Counted from the first letter of the stretch, positions 29,700 to 40,796 are shown. The stretch: 64,000 nucleotides of DNA from Sva-07 sp942492715 (GCA_942492715.1 CALOFW010000027.1:248001-312000); one strand, 5' to 3'. The notes: generated by a model from the letters alone, not told the origin. Made by a program: numbers and translations.

Positions 29700-30188
29700 T
29701 CAGTCGCGGAAGTTCTGGAACTGCAGCGGGATGCCGACGTCCTCGGCCTTCAACATGGCGATCACGTCCTGGAGGGCGTCGCGCTTCTTCGCCGACACCC
29801 GGATCGACTCGCCCTGCGTCTGACTCGAGGTGCCCTTCGGGGCCTTCTCCTTGATCAGCTTGTTGATCTCCTTGGCCTTGTCGGAGGAGATCCCGACCTT
29901 GATCGTGACGACCTGGCGAACCGTGTTCTGCGTGGCGTCCTGCACGTCGCCGTAGTCGACGCCTCTCAGCGACACGCCGCGCTTGACGAGCTTCTCCTCC
30001 AGCACCGTACGGAGGGCATCGAGGCGGTCACGGCTGACCGTGTGCAACGTGATGACCATCTCGTTCTGTTCGATGGTGGAGTTGGTGTTCTTGAAGTCGA
30101 ACCGGTTGGCGATCTCCCGCTGCGCCTGATCGACCGCGTTGCGGACTTCCTGGGCGTCGACTTCTGACACGACATCGAAGGTTGGCAT
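29700..30188 (-). CDS. yajQ: YajQ-family nucleotide-binding protein
   Basis: The 162-aa cytoplasmic protein has two ferredoxin-like lobes. Family blocks include MPTFDVVSEVDAQEVRNAVD at the N-terminus, EIANRFDFKNTN, KEINKLIKEKAPKGTSSQTQ and the C-terminal IPLQFQNFRD. Members bind RNA, GTP or cyclic di-GMP in different bacteria, and the role here is unknown. The ATG at 30188 is 7 nt after a TACCCT box, implying a leaderless message. Confidence 0.93.
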   Translation of the reverse strand: MPTFDVVSEVDAQEVRNAVDQAQREIANRFDFKNTNSTIEQNEMVITLHTVSRDRLDALRTVLEEKLVKRGVSLRGVDYGDVQDATQNTVRQVVTIKVGISSDKAKEINKLIKEKAPKGTSSQTQGESIRVSAKKRDALQDVIAMLKAEDVGIPLQFQNFRD

Positions 30189-30195
30189 GGCGTCC

Positions 30196-30201
30196 AGGGT
30201 A
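30196..30201 (-). promoter_or_regulatory. leaderless -10 box of yajQ
   Basis: On the minus strand TACCCT is followed by 7 nt and the yajQ ATG. Confidence 0.5.
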
Positions 30202-30324
30202 GCGAGCGGGCGTCGTGAGGGCCTTCGCGCAACGTCGGGCGACGAGCGTGGCTCCGGCGCTGTCGACCGGTACGCTCAGGCCGCCCCGTTCATCGCTCGT
30301 TCGGGGTACGCACACACAAGTCAT

Positions 30325-30409
30325 GGGTCGGTGCCCGAGCGGCCAAAGGGAGCAGACTGTAAATCTGCCGGCATTGCCTTCGAAGGTTCAAATCCTTCCC
30401 GGCCCACCA
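30325..30409 (+). tRNA. trnY: tRNA-Tyr (GTA)
   Basis: The acceptor GGGTCGG (30325-30331) pairs with CCGGCCC (30399-30405). The anticodon arm is GCAGA-CTGTAAA-TCTGC with anticodon GTA. The long variable arm is typical of bacterial tRNA-Tyr, and the T arm is GAAGG-TTCAAAT-CCTTC. The CCA end is encoded (30407-30409), unlike the Thr, Met and Trp tRNAs of this window. Confidence 0.95.
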
Positions 30410-30441
30410 CACGCACTCGCCGCCCGCTGTCCGGCTGGCGA

Positions 30442-30948
30442 TCAGAGGAGCAGTTGCATCACCGCGACGTCGAGCCAGCGGTTGAACTTGCGGCCGACCT
30501 GGCGCTCGATGCCGACCAACTCGAAACCGCACCGTTCGTGGAGCGCTCGCGAGCCGGAGCTGGAGGCTTCGATCCTGGCGATCACCGAATGGAAACCCGA
30601 GTCCCGCGCGACGTCGATCAGATGCGTCATCAGGAGACGACCGATGCCGGTACCGGCGTGCTCGCGCGACACGTAGACGGAGTCCTCGACCGTGGTGCGG
30701 TATGCGGCTCGCTCCTTGTAGGGAGACAGCGATGCGAAGCCGACCACCTCCCCGTCGATCACCGCAACGACTGCAGAGAACGCACCCGACCGCTGGTTCA
30801 GCCACGATCGCTGTTCGTCGAGCGACCTCGGCTCCAGATCGAACGTGCTGGTGTGGTTCTCGACCTCGACGTTGTAGATCGACCGGATCGCCTCGGCGTC
30901 GAGGGCCGTCGCGAGACGAATCGACGCAGTGGGGGGAGCGATCGACAC
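30442..30948 (-). CDS. GNAT-family N-acetyltransferase (phosphinothricin-acetyltransferase-like)
   Basis: The protein of about 168 aa has the GNAT fold. The N-terminal block IRLATALDAEAIRSIYN is typical of PAT/Bar-like members. The acetyl-CoA loop SREHAGTGIGRLLMTHLIDV has the R-x-x-G-x-G/A pattern. The end part SRALHERCGFELVGIERQVG is also conserved in that subgroup. The natural substrate is unknown; relatives acetylate small amines or amino acids. GTG 30948 was chosen because it fits the family N-terminus and has TAGCCT 8 nt upstream. The frame is open back to ATG 31032. The stop is 33 bp from the convergent tRNA-Tyr end. Confidence 0.85.
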   Translation of the reverse strand: MSIAPPTASIRLATALDAEAIRSIYNVEVENHTSTFDLEPRSLDEQRSWLNQRSGAFSAVVAVIDGEVVGFASLSPYKERAAYRTTVEDSVYVSREHAGTGIGRLLMTHLIDVARDSGFHSVIARIEASSSGSRALHERCGFELVGIERQVGRKFNRWLDVAVMQLLL

Positions 30949-31023
30949 GCTCGGGGAGGCTAGTGCCGCGTACGAAAGTCCGCGGTGGTTGTCCTCACGC
31001 GGGCGGTACACTCGTCCGCTGGT

Positions 31024-31039
31024 CCGCGGCATGCCGCGG
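31024..31039. repeat. 16-bp perfect palindrome upstream of tRNA-Thr
   Basis: CCGCGGCATGCCGCGG is self-complementary and lies between the GNAT gene and the tRNA-Thr/tRNA-Met/tuf unit. Its role is unknown; it could be a terminator-like cruciform or a protein site. Confidence 0.4.
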
Positions 31040-31092
31040 CCCGTTGGGTGCCCCGGGTACCGCTACAAACGGTGTCCGCACCCGTCAAGAAC

Positions 31093-31165
31093 GCCCTCTT
31101 AGCTCAGTCGGTAGAGCACAGCCATGGTAAGGCTGGTGTCGTGGGTTCGATTCCCACAGAGGGCT
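31093..31165 (+). tRNA. trnT: tRNA-Thr (GGT)
   Basis: The acceptor GCCCTCT (31093-31099) pairs with AGAGGGC (31158-31164), and the discriminator is T. The D-arm is GCTCAGTCGGTAGAGC and the anticodon loop contains GGT (CATGGTAAG). The T arm is GTGGG-TTCGATT-CCCAC. No CCA is encoded. It lies at the head of the tRNA-Met/tuf/rpmG block. Confidence 0.95.
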
Positions 31166-31209
31166 CGACCAAGTGGTCGGGCATTCGTCCGTCCACGAGC
31201 CAAACCCCT

Positions 31210-31283
31210 GGCGGCGTAGCTCAGTTGGTCAGAGCATCCGGCTCATAATCGGAAGGTCATCGGTTCAAGTCCGATCGCCGCTA
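31210..31283 (+). tRNA. trnM: tRNA-Met (CAT), elongator type
   Basis: The acceptor GGCGGCG pairs with CGCCGCT (first pair G-T). The D-arm is GCTCAGTTGGTCAGAGC, the anticodon loop is CTCATAA, and the T arm is ATCGG-TTCAAGT-CCGAT. There are no three G-C pairs in the anticodon stem and no 1-72 mismatch of the initiator type, so it is an elongator tRNA. A CAT anticodon could also belong to a lysidine-modified tRNA-Ile, but the GTAGCTCAGTTGG and CTCATAAT features favour Met. Confidence 0.9.
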
Positions 31284-31327
31284 CTACATACACGTCAGCA
31301 TCAACCTCAGGAGTCAGAGGACGCACA

Positions 31328-32512
31328 ATGAGCAAGCAGAAGTTCGAGCGCAACAAGCCGCATGTGAACATCGGGACGATGGGTCATATCGATCATGGGA
31401 AGACGACGTTGACGGCGGCGATTTCGAAGACGTTGTCGGAGAAGGGGTTGGCTGATTTCGCGGCGTTTGACACGATTGACAAGGCGCCGGAGGAGAAGGC
31501 TCGTGGGATCACGATCTCGATTGCGCACATCGAGTACGAGACCGAGAAGCGGCATTATGCGCATGTGGACATGCCGGGTCATGCGGATTACATCAAGAAC
31601 ATGATCACGGGTGCTGCCCAGGTTGATGGTGCGATTCTGGTGGTGGCGGCGACTGATGGTCCGATGCCGCAGACGCGTGAGCATGTGTTGTTGGCGCGTC
31701 AGGTGGGTGTGCCGTACATCGTGGTGGCGTTGAACAAGGCGGACATGGTTGATGACGAGGAGCTCATGGAGTTGGTGGAGCTCGAGGTTCGTGAGTTGTT
31801 GAACGAGTACGAGTTCCCTGGTGATGATGCTCCGGTGATCCAGGTGTCTGCGTTGAAGGCGTTGGAGGGTGACGCGGAGTGGCAGGAGAAGATCATGGAG
31901 CTGATGGATGCTTGTGATGAGTCGATTCCTGAGCCGGTGCGTGAGTTGGACAAGCCGTTCTTGATGCCGATCGAGGATGTGTTCACGATCACGGGTCGTG
32001 GCACGGTGGTGACGGGCAAGGTGGAGCAGGGGATCATTCACACCGGTGATGAGATCGAGATCGTCGGGTTGCGTGAGACGCAGAAGACGACGTGTACGGG
32101 TGTGGAGATGTTCCGCAAGTTGCTCGATGAGGGTCAGGCGGGTGACAACATCGGTGCGTTGTTGCGTGGTACGGCGAAGGAGGATGTGGAGCGTGGGCAG
32201 GTGTTGTGCAAGCCCGGCAGCATCACGCCGCACACGAATTTCGAGGGTCAGGTGTACATCTTGACCAAGGATGAGGGTGGGCGTCACAAGCCGTTCTTCA
32301 ACAATTATCGGCCGCAGTTCTTCTTCCGTACGACTGATGTGACGGGCACGATCGAGTTGCCGGCTGGTACGGAGATGGTGATGCCTGGTGACAATGTGGA
32401 GATGACGGTGGAGTTGGGTAAGCCGATCGCGATGGACGAGGGTCTGCGGTTCGCGATTCGTGAGGGTGGTCGCACCGTGGGTGCTGGCCGCGTCACCAAG
32501 ATCATCAAGTGA
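31328..32512 (+). CDS. tuf: elongation factor Tu, copy 1
   Basis: The 394-aa GTPase delivers aminoacyl-tRNA to the ribosome. G-domain motifs are GHIDHGKT (19-26), DMPGH and NKAD, followed by beta-barrel domains 2 and 3 ending GRTVGAGRVTKIIK. The protein is identical to the copy at 55761. The two genes also appear identical at every base from the ATG to a few bases past the stop, while the flanks differ. Codon use is unlike all neighbours: Leu is mostly TTG, with many GAT, GGT, CGT and GTT codons, whereas rpoB, fusA and nuo genes use C-ending codons. It follows tRNA-Met by 44 bp with AGAGGA before the start, and precedes rpmG. Confidence 0.98.
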   Translation: MSKQKFERNKPHVNIGTMGHIDHGKTTLTAAISKTLSEKGLADFAAFDTIDKAPEEKARGITISIAHIEYETEKRHYAHVDMPGHADYIKNMITGAAQVDGAILVVAATDGPMPQTREHVLLARQVGVPYIVVALNKADMVDDEELMELVELEVRELLNEYEFPGDDAPVIQVSALKALEGDAEWQEKIMELMDACDESIPEPVRELDKPFLMPIEDVFTITGRGTVVTGKVEQGIIHTGDEIEIVGLRETQKTTCTGVEMFRKLLDEGQAGDNIGALLRGTAKEDVERGQVLCKPGSITPHTNFEGQVYILTKDEGGRHKPFFNNYRPQFFFRTTDVTGTIELPAGTEMVMPGDNVEMTVELGKPIAMDEGLRFAIREGGRTVGAGRVTKIIK

Positions 32513-32553
32513 CCCTGAATTCTTTCGACGTCTGAACAGAGAAGAGAACCGAC

Positions 32554-32718
32554 ATGGCCAAGAGTGACAAGCGGGTCAAAGTGACCCTCGAGTGCACCGA
32601 GTGCAAGCGGCGCAACTACATCACGATGAAGTCCAAGGTCAACGATCGTGAGCGCCTCGAGATGAAGAAGTACTGCGCCAACGAGCGTCAGCACACCCTC
32701 CACAAGGAGACGCGCTGA
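32554..32718 (+). CDS. rpmG: 50S ribosomal protein L33
   Basis: The 54-aa protein (MAKSDKRVKVTLECTECKRR...HTLHKETR) starts at ATG 32554 and stops at TGA 32716-32718. The N-terminal CTEC pair of the zinc-binding L33 form is present. The second pair is reduced to a single Cys (YCANERQHTLHKE), with Glu where the fourth ligand normally sits. Zinc binding may be lost or use the nearby His. It lies 41 bp after tuf and 102 bp before tRNA-Trp, as in the tuf-rpmG-tRNA-Trp-secE-nusG order known from Thermus. Confidence 0.93.
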   Translation: MAKSDKRVKVTLECTECKRRNYITMKSKVNDRERLEMKKYCANERQHTLHKETR

Positions 32719-32820
32719 CGACACGGCGATGAACGGGCAGCGAGTGCGGTCGGCAACGGCCGCAGTCAGCCTTCCGGGATCGCTGATACCCTCGACCGGG
32801 TACTCGGCACGTCCCGCCCG

Positions 32821-32893
32821 AGGGCAGTAGCTCAGCTGGTAGAGCATCGGTCTCCAAAACCGACGGTCGGGGGTTCGAGTCCCTCCTGCCCTG
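32821..32893 (+). tRNA. trnW: tRNA-Trp (CCA)
   Basis: The acceptor AGGGCAG (32821-32827) pairs with CTGCCCT (32886-32892), and the discriminator is G. The D-arm is GCTCAGCTGGTAGAGC, the anticodon loop is CTCCAAA, and the T arm is GGGGG-TTCGAGT-CCCTC with one weak pair. CCA is not encoded. It sits just upstream of secE. Confidence 0.95.
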
Positions 32894-32914
32894 CCCACCA
32901 CCGAACGAGAAATC

Positions 32915-33217
32915 ATGTCACTGGACGATCTGAACCGCGAACAGAAGCGACAGCTTCGCAAGATGGGTGCCCTCGACGAGCAGGGCAAGCCGTCGCGCGC
33001 CCAGCGTCAGGCTCCGAAGAAGAAGACCGACCGCGTGGGGATTCGTCAGTATCTCCGCGAGGTGCGCGACGAGATGCGCAAGGTCGCCTGGCCGAATCGT
33101 CCGGAGGTCAAGCGCTACTCGATCATCGTGATCATCACCGTCGTGGTCTACACGGCGCTCGTCGGCGGGCTCGACTACGTGTTCGCCGAGTTCTCGCAGT
33201 GGTTCTACTCGACCTGA
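32915..33217 (+). CDS. secE: preprotein translocase subunit SecE
   Basis: The 100-aa protein has a basic cytoplasmic N-terminal part and a single C-terminal transmembrane helix (SIIVIITVVVYTALVGGLDY). The conserved amphipathic-helix motif YLREVRDEMRKVAWPNRPEV clamps SecY. It has one helix, as in actinobacteria, not three as in E. coli. nusG starts 1 bp after the stop, the classical secE-nusG pair. Confidence 0.96.
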   Translation: MSLDDLNREQKRQLRKMGALDEQGKPSRAQRQAPKKKTDRVGIRQYLREVRDEMRKVAWPNRPEVKRYSIIVIITVVVYTALVGGLDYVFAEFSQWFYST

Positions 33218-33218
33218 C

Positions 33219-34088
33219 ATGACCGACGACCAGACCACCGACGAGACGACGAGCGACGACATGACCGACAACGACACGACTGCCGAGAGCGCGAACCCGC
33301 TCGACCTCCTGCCCGTCGGCGACACCGACGTGCTCGCCCAGACGTCCGAGATCGACGACGACACCGATCACGGCACGGCTGTCGCCGAGGAAGTCGGCGC
33401 CATGCACGTCGAGACCGCGGCCGACGAGTTGGCCAGCGACTCCGATCTCGCCGAGGACGGCGACTCCGACGCCGATGCCGAAGCGAGCGAAGGCGACGAG
33501 TCCGACGAGGAACCCGAACCGTTCGACGATCCGACGATGCGTCCTGGTCAGTGGTACGTGGTGCACACCCAGTCGGGCTACGAGAAGAAGGTCACGGCCA
33601 ACCTCGAGGCGCGCATCCAGTCGATGAACATGGAGGACAAGATCTACGAGATCGTCATCCCCATGGAGGAAGTCGACGAGTTCAAGAACGGCAAGAAGCA
33701 GACCGTGCAACGCAAGGTCTTCCCCGGCTATCTCCTCGTGCGCTGCATCATGGACGACGAGTCCTGGTACTGCGTGCGCAACACGCCCGGCATCACCGGA
33801 TTCGTGGGCCAGAGCCGGCACGGCCAGAAGCCCACACCGCTGTCGCGTCGTGAGGTCAAGACGTTCCTCACCCCGAAGACCGAAGGTGTCGACGCAGCAC
33901 CTCGTCGCAAGGCGAAGCTCGACTACGAAGAAGGCGAGAGCGTTCGCGTGAAGGAAGGCCCGTTCGCCGACTTCACCGGCCAGATCGCCGAGATCAATGC
34001 AGACCACATGAAGCTGAAGGTCCTCGTCAACATCTTCGGTCGCGAGACCCTGGTGGAGATGGACTTCAGCCAGGTCGCCAAACTCTGA
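33219..34088 (+). CDS. nusG: transcription termination/antitermination protein NusG
   Basis: The 289-aa protein has three parts. Residues 1-105 are a very acidic, disordered extension rich in Asp, Glu and Thr. Residues 108-215 form the NGN domain that binds RNA polymerase (WYVVHTQSGYEKKVTANLEA, VFPGYLLVRCIMDDESWYCV, NTPGITGFVG). Residues about 230-289 form the KOW domain (GESVRVKEGPFADFTGQIAE) that contacts NusE/S10 or Rho. Acidic N-terminal extensions are common in actinobacterial NusG, but this one is long. rplK follows after 39 bp. Confidence 0.97.
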   Translation: MTDDQTTDETTSDDMTDNDTTAESANPLDLLPVGDTDVLAQTSEIDDDTDHGTAVAEEVGAMHVETAADELASDSDLAEDGDSDADAEASEGDESDEEPEPFDDPTMRPGQWYVVHTQSGYEKKVTANLEARIQSMNMEDKIYEIVIPMEEVDEFKNGKKQTVQRKVFPGYLLVRCIMDDESWYCVRNTPGITGFVGQSRHGQKPTPLSRREVKTFLTPKTEGVDAAPRRKAKLDYEEGESVRVKEGPFADFTGQIAEINADHMKLKVLVNIFGRETLVEMDFSQVAKL

Positions 34089-34127
34089 TTCGCCACTGGC
34101 GACGGACAACAACAAAGGAACATCACC

Positions 34128-34553
34128 ATGGCGAAGAAGAAGATCCTCACGGTCGTCAAGATCCAGATCGAGGCCGGCAAGGCCAGCCCTGCACCGCCCG
34201 TCGGCACGGCGCTCGGCCCGCACGGCATCGCGATCATGGACTTCGTGAAGGCGTACAACGCCCAGACCGAGGCACAGGCCGGCACCGTGGTGCCGACCGA
34301 GATCACGATCTACGACGACCGCACGTTCGATTTCGTGCTCAAGACCCCCCCGACCGCGGTGCTGATCCGCGAGAAGGCCGGCCTCGCGAAGGCGGCGAAC
34401 AACCCGGGCGCCGAAGTGGCCGGCTCGATCTCCGAGGCCCAGCTCGAGGAGATCGCCACCATCAAGATGCCCGACCTCAACGCCTACGACATGGACGCCG
34501 CCAAGCTCCAGGTCCGCGGCACCGCGAGGTCCATGGGGATCGAAGTCGTCTGA
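34128..34553 (+). CDS. rplK: 50S ribosomal protein L11
   Basis: The 141-aa protein of the GTPase-associated centre has the Pro-rich N-terminal switch region (GKASPAPPVGTALGPHGI) that thiostrepton and L7/L12 contact, and the C-terminal rRNA-binding domain (GTARSMGIEVV). It starts with MAKKKILTVVKIQIEAGKA. The 173-bp gap to rplA, full of hairpins, is unusually wide for this pair. Confidence 0.98.
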   Translation: MAKKKILTVVKIQIEAGKASPAPPVGTALGPHGIAIMDFVKAYNAQTEAQAGTVVPTEITIYDDRTFDFVLKTPPTAVLIREKAGLAKAANNPGAEVAGSISEAQLEEIATIKMPDLNAYDMDAAKLQVRGTARSMGIEVV

Positions 34554-34562
34554 CGACGACTT

Positions 34563-34638
34563 GGCGCCTTCGGCGCCTCCAGCGGCTTCGCCGCTGCGAT
34601 CCTCTTCCCGGCTTCGCCGGGGTGGTCCTACCGGACCA
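34563..34638 (+). repeat. cluster of four hairpins between rplK and rplA
   Basis: Four self-complementary elements follow each other. They are GGCGCC-TTC-GGCGCC (34563-34577), AGCGGC-TTC-GCCGCT (34581-34595), CCCGGC-TTC-GCCGGG (34607-34621) and TGGTCC-TACC-GGACCA (34623-34638). Three share the same TTC loop. They start 9 bp after the rplK stop. They may attenuate transcription into rplA, act as an RNA processing or L1-binding region, or be a dispersed repeat. Confidence 0.7.
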
Positions 34639-34726
34639 CGGCCACACAGTTCACCAAGACCATTCAACACACAGTCACGACCAGGATCACCTCGCCTGGC
34701 GGGCTTTCTACTGAGGGAGACACACC

Positions 34727-35425
34727 ATGTCCGGCAAGAAGTACACCGATGCGCTGAAGAAGTTCGATCGTGACCAGTTCTACGGTCCGGCCGAAGCGGT
34801 TGGCCTCGTCAAGACGATGGCCTCGGCGAAGTTCGACGAGGGCGTCGACGTGTCGATCCGCCTCGGCGTCGACCCCCGCAAGGCCGACCAGATGGTGCGC
34901 GGCACCGTCGCCCTGCCGGCGGGCACCGGCAAGGATGTCCGCGTGGCGGTCTTCGCCACCGGCGAAGCCGCCGACGCCGCGCGCGCCGCCGGTGCCGACA
35001 TCGTCGGCGCCGACGATCTCGCCGCCGACGTCGAAGGCGGCAAGATGGACTTCGACCTCGTGATCGCCACCCCCGACATGATGCCGGTGCTCGGTCGCCT
35101 CGGTCGCGTCCTCGGCCCCCGCGGTCTGATGCCGAACCCGAAGACCGGCACCGTCACCCCCGACGTGGCCAAGGCCGTCGAGGACTTCAAGGGCGGCAAG
35201 GTCGAGTACCGCACCGACCGCTACGGCAACGTGCACGTGCCGCTCGGCAAGGCCAGCTTCGAGCCCGCCGCGCTCGAGCAGAACTTCCGCGCCGTGATCG
35301 ACGAGATCCAGCGTGCGAAGCCCGCCTCGGCCAAGGGCCGGTACCTGAAGAAGATCACCGTGTCGTCGACGATGGGCCCCGGCGTGCACGTCGACACCGG
35401 TCGGCTCAAGCCCGAAACGGTCTGA
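34727..35425 (+). CDS. rplA: 50S ribosomal protein L1
   Basis: The 232-aa protein of the L1 stalk has the family signature MPNPKTGTVTPDVAKAVEDF in domain II and the usual ends (MSGKKYTDALKKFDRDQFYG; TVSSTMGPGVHVDTGRLKPE). In other bacteria it also represses its own operon by binding mRNA. GAGGGAG lies at 34712-34718, 8 nt before the ATG. The L10 leader region follows. Confidence 0.98.
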   Translation: MSGKKYTDALKKFDRDQFYGPAEAVGLVKTMASAKFDEGVDVSIRLGVDPRKADQMVRGTVALPAGTGKDVRVAVFATGEAADAARAAGADIVGADDLAADVEGGKMDFDLVIATPDMMPVLGRLGRVLGPRGLMPNPKTGTVTPDVAKAVEDFKGGKVEYRTDRYGNVHVPLGKASFEPAALEQNFRAVIDEIQRAKPASAKGRYLKKITVSSTMGPGVHVDTGRLKPETV

Positions 35426-35483
35426 GGAAGCTCCGGCTCGTCGCCGTAGCATCGTCATTCACATACGTACACGGTCGCTCGCC

Positions 35484-35612
35484 TGAGACCGTTGGTCCCC
35501 GTTCAATCCGGGGGTAATGGGTCCGCCCGCCAACCGAGGTGCATGTCGCCGAGATCCACACGCTCTTCGCAGCGTGCGCTCCTCGACGGTGTTCGCATCT
35601 GATGCGAGCACC
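35484..35612 (+). promoter_or_regulatory. probable ribosomal protein L10 leader
   Basis: The 216-bp gap before rplJ is structured, as expected for the autoregulatory L10 leader. GTTGG (35491-35495) can pair with CCAAC (35530-35534). CACGCT/AGCGTG (35559-35576) forms a hairpin. A long stem GGTGTTCGCAT/ATGCGAGCACC (35588-35612, loop CTG) ends 12 nt before the rplJ Shine-Dalgarno. The position and stems fit, but the consensus was judged by eye only. Confidence 0.6.
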
Positions 35613-35641
35613 ACGAGTTGAGCGAGAGGAGGTATGCACAC

Positions 35642-36199
35642 ATGACAACGACGACCACACTGCGAAGCGAGCCGCGACCCGACAAGGTTGCGATCGTCGA
35701 GGAGATCACCGGCAAGCTCAACGAGAGCGTGGCGGTGTTCGTGTCGGAGTACCGCGGGATGTCGGTCGGCCAGCTGGCCGACCTGCGCACCCCACTGCGG
35801 GCTGCGGGCGCCGAGCACAAGGTGTACAAGAACACCCTGGCCCGGATCGCTGCGACCGACGCGGGTTTCGAGAGCCTCAACGAGTTCCTGCTCGGCCCGA
35901 CGGCACTCACGTTCGTCACCGGCGATTCGGTGGCGGCCGCCAAGGCCCTGCTCGACCAGTCGAAGGCGAACCCGCTGCTCGTCATCAAGGGCGGTGTCCT
36001 CGGCGCTGCGCCGATGTCCGCCGACGACGTGAAAGCGCTCGCGAGCCTGCCGTCGCGCGAAGTTCTGCTGGCCCAGTTGGCCGGCGCGTTCCAGGCGCCG
36101 CTGGTCAAGACCGCTGGTCTGCTCCAGGCGCTCCCACGCAACTTCGCGTACGGACTGTCCGCACTCATCGATCAGAAGGCAGCCGCCGAGGCCGCCTGA
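35642..36199 (+). CDS. rplJ: 50S ribosomal protein L10
   Basis: The 185-aa stalk base anchors L7/L12 dimers. The N-terminal rRNA-binding part has KVAIVEEITGKLNESVAVFV and the conserved YRGMSVGQLADLR and YKNTLARIA. The C-terminal helix that binds L12 is ALPRNFAYGLSALIDQKAA. ATG 35642 was chosen because AGAGGAGGT lies 8 nt upstream. An in-frame ATG at 35618 would start before the ribosome-binding site. Confidence 0.97.
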   Translation: MTTTTTLRSEPRPDKVAIVEEITGKLNESVAVFVSEYRGMSVGQLADLRTPLRAAGAEHKVYKNTLARIAATDAGFESLNEFLLGPTALTFVTGDSVAAAKALLDQSKANPLLVIKGGVLGAAPMSADDVKALASLPSREVLLAQLAGAFQAPLVKTAGLLQALPRNFAYGLSALIDQKAAAEAA

Positions 36200-36220
36200 C
36201 CCGAACACCCCACATTCACC

Positions 36221-36262
36221 CCGAGAAATGCCTCACTCGTCGCGCTGAGCGCGACATCTCGG
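36221..36262 (+). promoter_or_regulatory. stem-loop between rplJ and rplL
   Basis: The outer arms CCGAGA (36221-36226) and TCTCGG (36257-36262) enclose the inner stem GTCGCGC-TGA-GCGCGAC (36239-36255). Such a structure at this site in other bacteria is cut by RNase or tunes the L10:L12 ratio. The function here is inferred from position. Confidence 0.4.
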
Positions 36263-36296
36263 GCAGATTTCGGACCTTTCAACACAGGAGAAGCCA

Positions 36297-36680
36297 ATGG
36301 CAACCAAGGAAGAAGTACTCGACGCGATCAGCAACATGACCGTCATCGAGCTCAAGGAACTGCTCGACGCGTTCGAGGAGAAGTTCGAAGTGACCGCAGC
36401 CGCACCGGTGGCCGTGGCCGCAGCCGCTCCCGCCGGTGGCGGCGGCGACGCTGCAGCCGTCGAGGAGAAGGACGAGTTCGATGTCGTCCTCGAGAGCGCC
36501 GGCGCCCAGAAGATCCAGGTCGTCAAGGTCGTCAAGGACCTGCTCGGCGTGGGCCTGAAGGACGCCAAGGACCTCGTCGACGGGGCCCCGAAGCCGCTGA
36601 TGGAGAAGGCCAGCAAGGCCGACGCCGAAGCCGCCAAGGCCAAGCTCGAAGAAGTTGGCGCAACCGTCAACCTCGTCTGA
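36297..36680 (+). CDS. rplL: 50S ribosomal protein L7/L12
   Basis: The 127-aa stalk protein has an N-terminal dimerisation part (EEVLDAISNMTVIELKELLD) and an Ala/Gly-rich hinge (APVAVAAAAPAGGGG). The C-terminal domain recruits translation GTPases (EFDVVLESAGAQKIQVVKVV, LGLKDAKDLV-like region, ADAEAAKAKLEEVGATVNLV). AGGAGAAG precedes the ATG. A strong terminator follows 40 bp after the stop. Confidence 0.98.
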   Translation: MATKEEVLDAISNMTVIELKELLDAFEEKFEVTAAAPVAVAAAAPAGGGGDAAAVEEKDEFDVVLESAGAQKIQVVKVVKDLLGVGLKDAKDLVDGAPKPLMEKASKADAEAAKAKLEEVGATVNLV

Positions 36681-36720
36681 GTCCGTTCGGCGCACGCCGA
36701 ACCCTCGAACACCGAGAACC

Positions 36721-36755
36721 GAAGAGCCCCGGCGGTCGATCCGCCGGGGCTCTTC
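36721..36755 (+). terminator. strong hairpin terminator after rplL
   Basis: A perfect 15-bp stem (GAAGAGCCCCGGCGG paired with CCGCCGGGGCTCTTC) encloses a 5-nt loop (TCGAT). It separates the rplJ-rplL unit from rpoBC, which has its own promoters. Confidence 0.88.
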
Positions 36756-36836
36756 GCGTGCGGGAGACCGGCGCCGCCCGACGGGGTCGGGGAGGCGAAC
36801 GGACGTCAAGAAGAGATGACAGTTCGTCGTGGATGC

Positions 36837-36865
36837 TTGACATTGGCGATCGACTTCTTTACCTT
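36837..36865 (+). promoter_or_regulatory. rpoB promoter P1
   Basis: TTGACA (36837-36842), a 17-bp spacer and TACCTT (36860-36865) are a near-consensus match downstream of the rplL terminator. Confidence 0.65.
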
Positions 36866-36922
36866 GTCCCGCAATTCAGCGGTTCTCCGGTTCTGCCTCG
36901 ACGAATGACCCGTCGAGAGTGG

Positions 36923-36952
36923 TTGACGTTGTGCGTCCCGCACCGATAGGGT
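36923..36952 (+). promoter_or_regulatory. rpoB promoter P2
   Basis: TTGACG (36923-36928) is followed by GATAGG (36945-36950, 16-bp spacer), overlapping TAGGGT (36947-36952, 18-bp spacer). It lies 86 bp downstream of P1 and leaves a leader of about 110 nt before the rpoB start. Confidence 0.6.
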
Positions 36953-37068
36953 CGTTCGTTGCCGTGCGTTTGCTGTCCCCTTCCCGTTCCTTCGGTCTGG
37001 TCGAGCGCGCCCGGTATCACGTCGCAGCATTCTGCGTCGTCCACCCTCGATTTTCTGGAGAGTGATCC

Positions 37069-40701
<3,633 letters not shown>

Positions 40702-40704
40702 TCA

Positions 40705-40796
40705 GGACAACAGGGGTCAGACCCCAGATGTCCCGGCATCTGGTGACTGAACCCGACAGCGAGATCGGGACAACTGGGGTCTGACCCCTGTTGTCC
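40705..40796. repeat. 92-bp inverted-repeat element between rpoB and rpoC
   Basis: The 23-bp arms (40705-40727 and 40774-40796) are perfect reverse complements. Each contains the palindromic core GGGGTCAGACCCC or GGGGTCTGACCCC (40713-40725 and 40776-40788). A second inner pair, TGTCCCG/CGGGACA (40729-40735 and 40766-40772), extends the fold. It starts 3 bp after the rpoB stop. Transcribed, it would make a very stable hairpin inside the rpoBC message. Confidence 0.9.

Noticed and set aside
31328..32512. tuf duplication considered as an assembly artefact
   Set aside because: The flanks of the two copies differ completely and both sit in known tuf contexts (tRNA/rpmG and fusA/rpsJ), so two real copies are the better explanation.
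36758..36949. Short plus-strand open frame across the rpoB promoter region
   Set aside because: It covers the P1 and P2 promoters, has no ribosome-binding site and shows no coding character.
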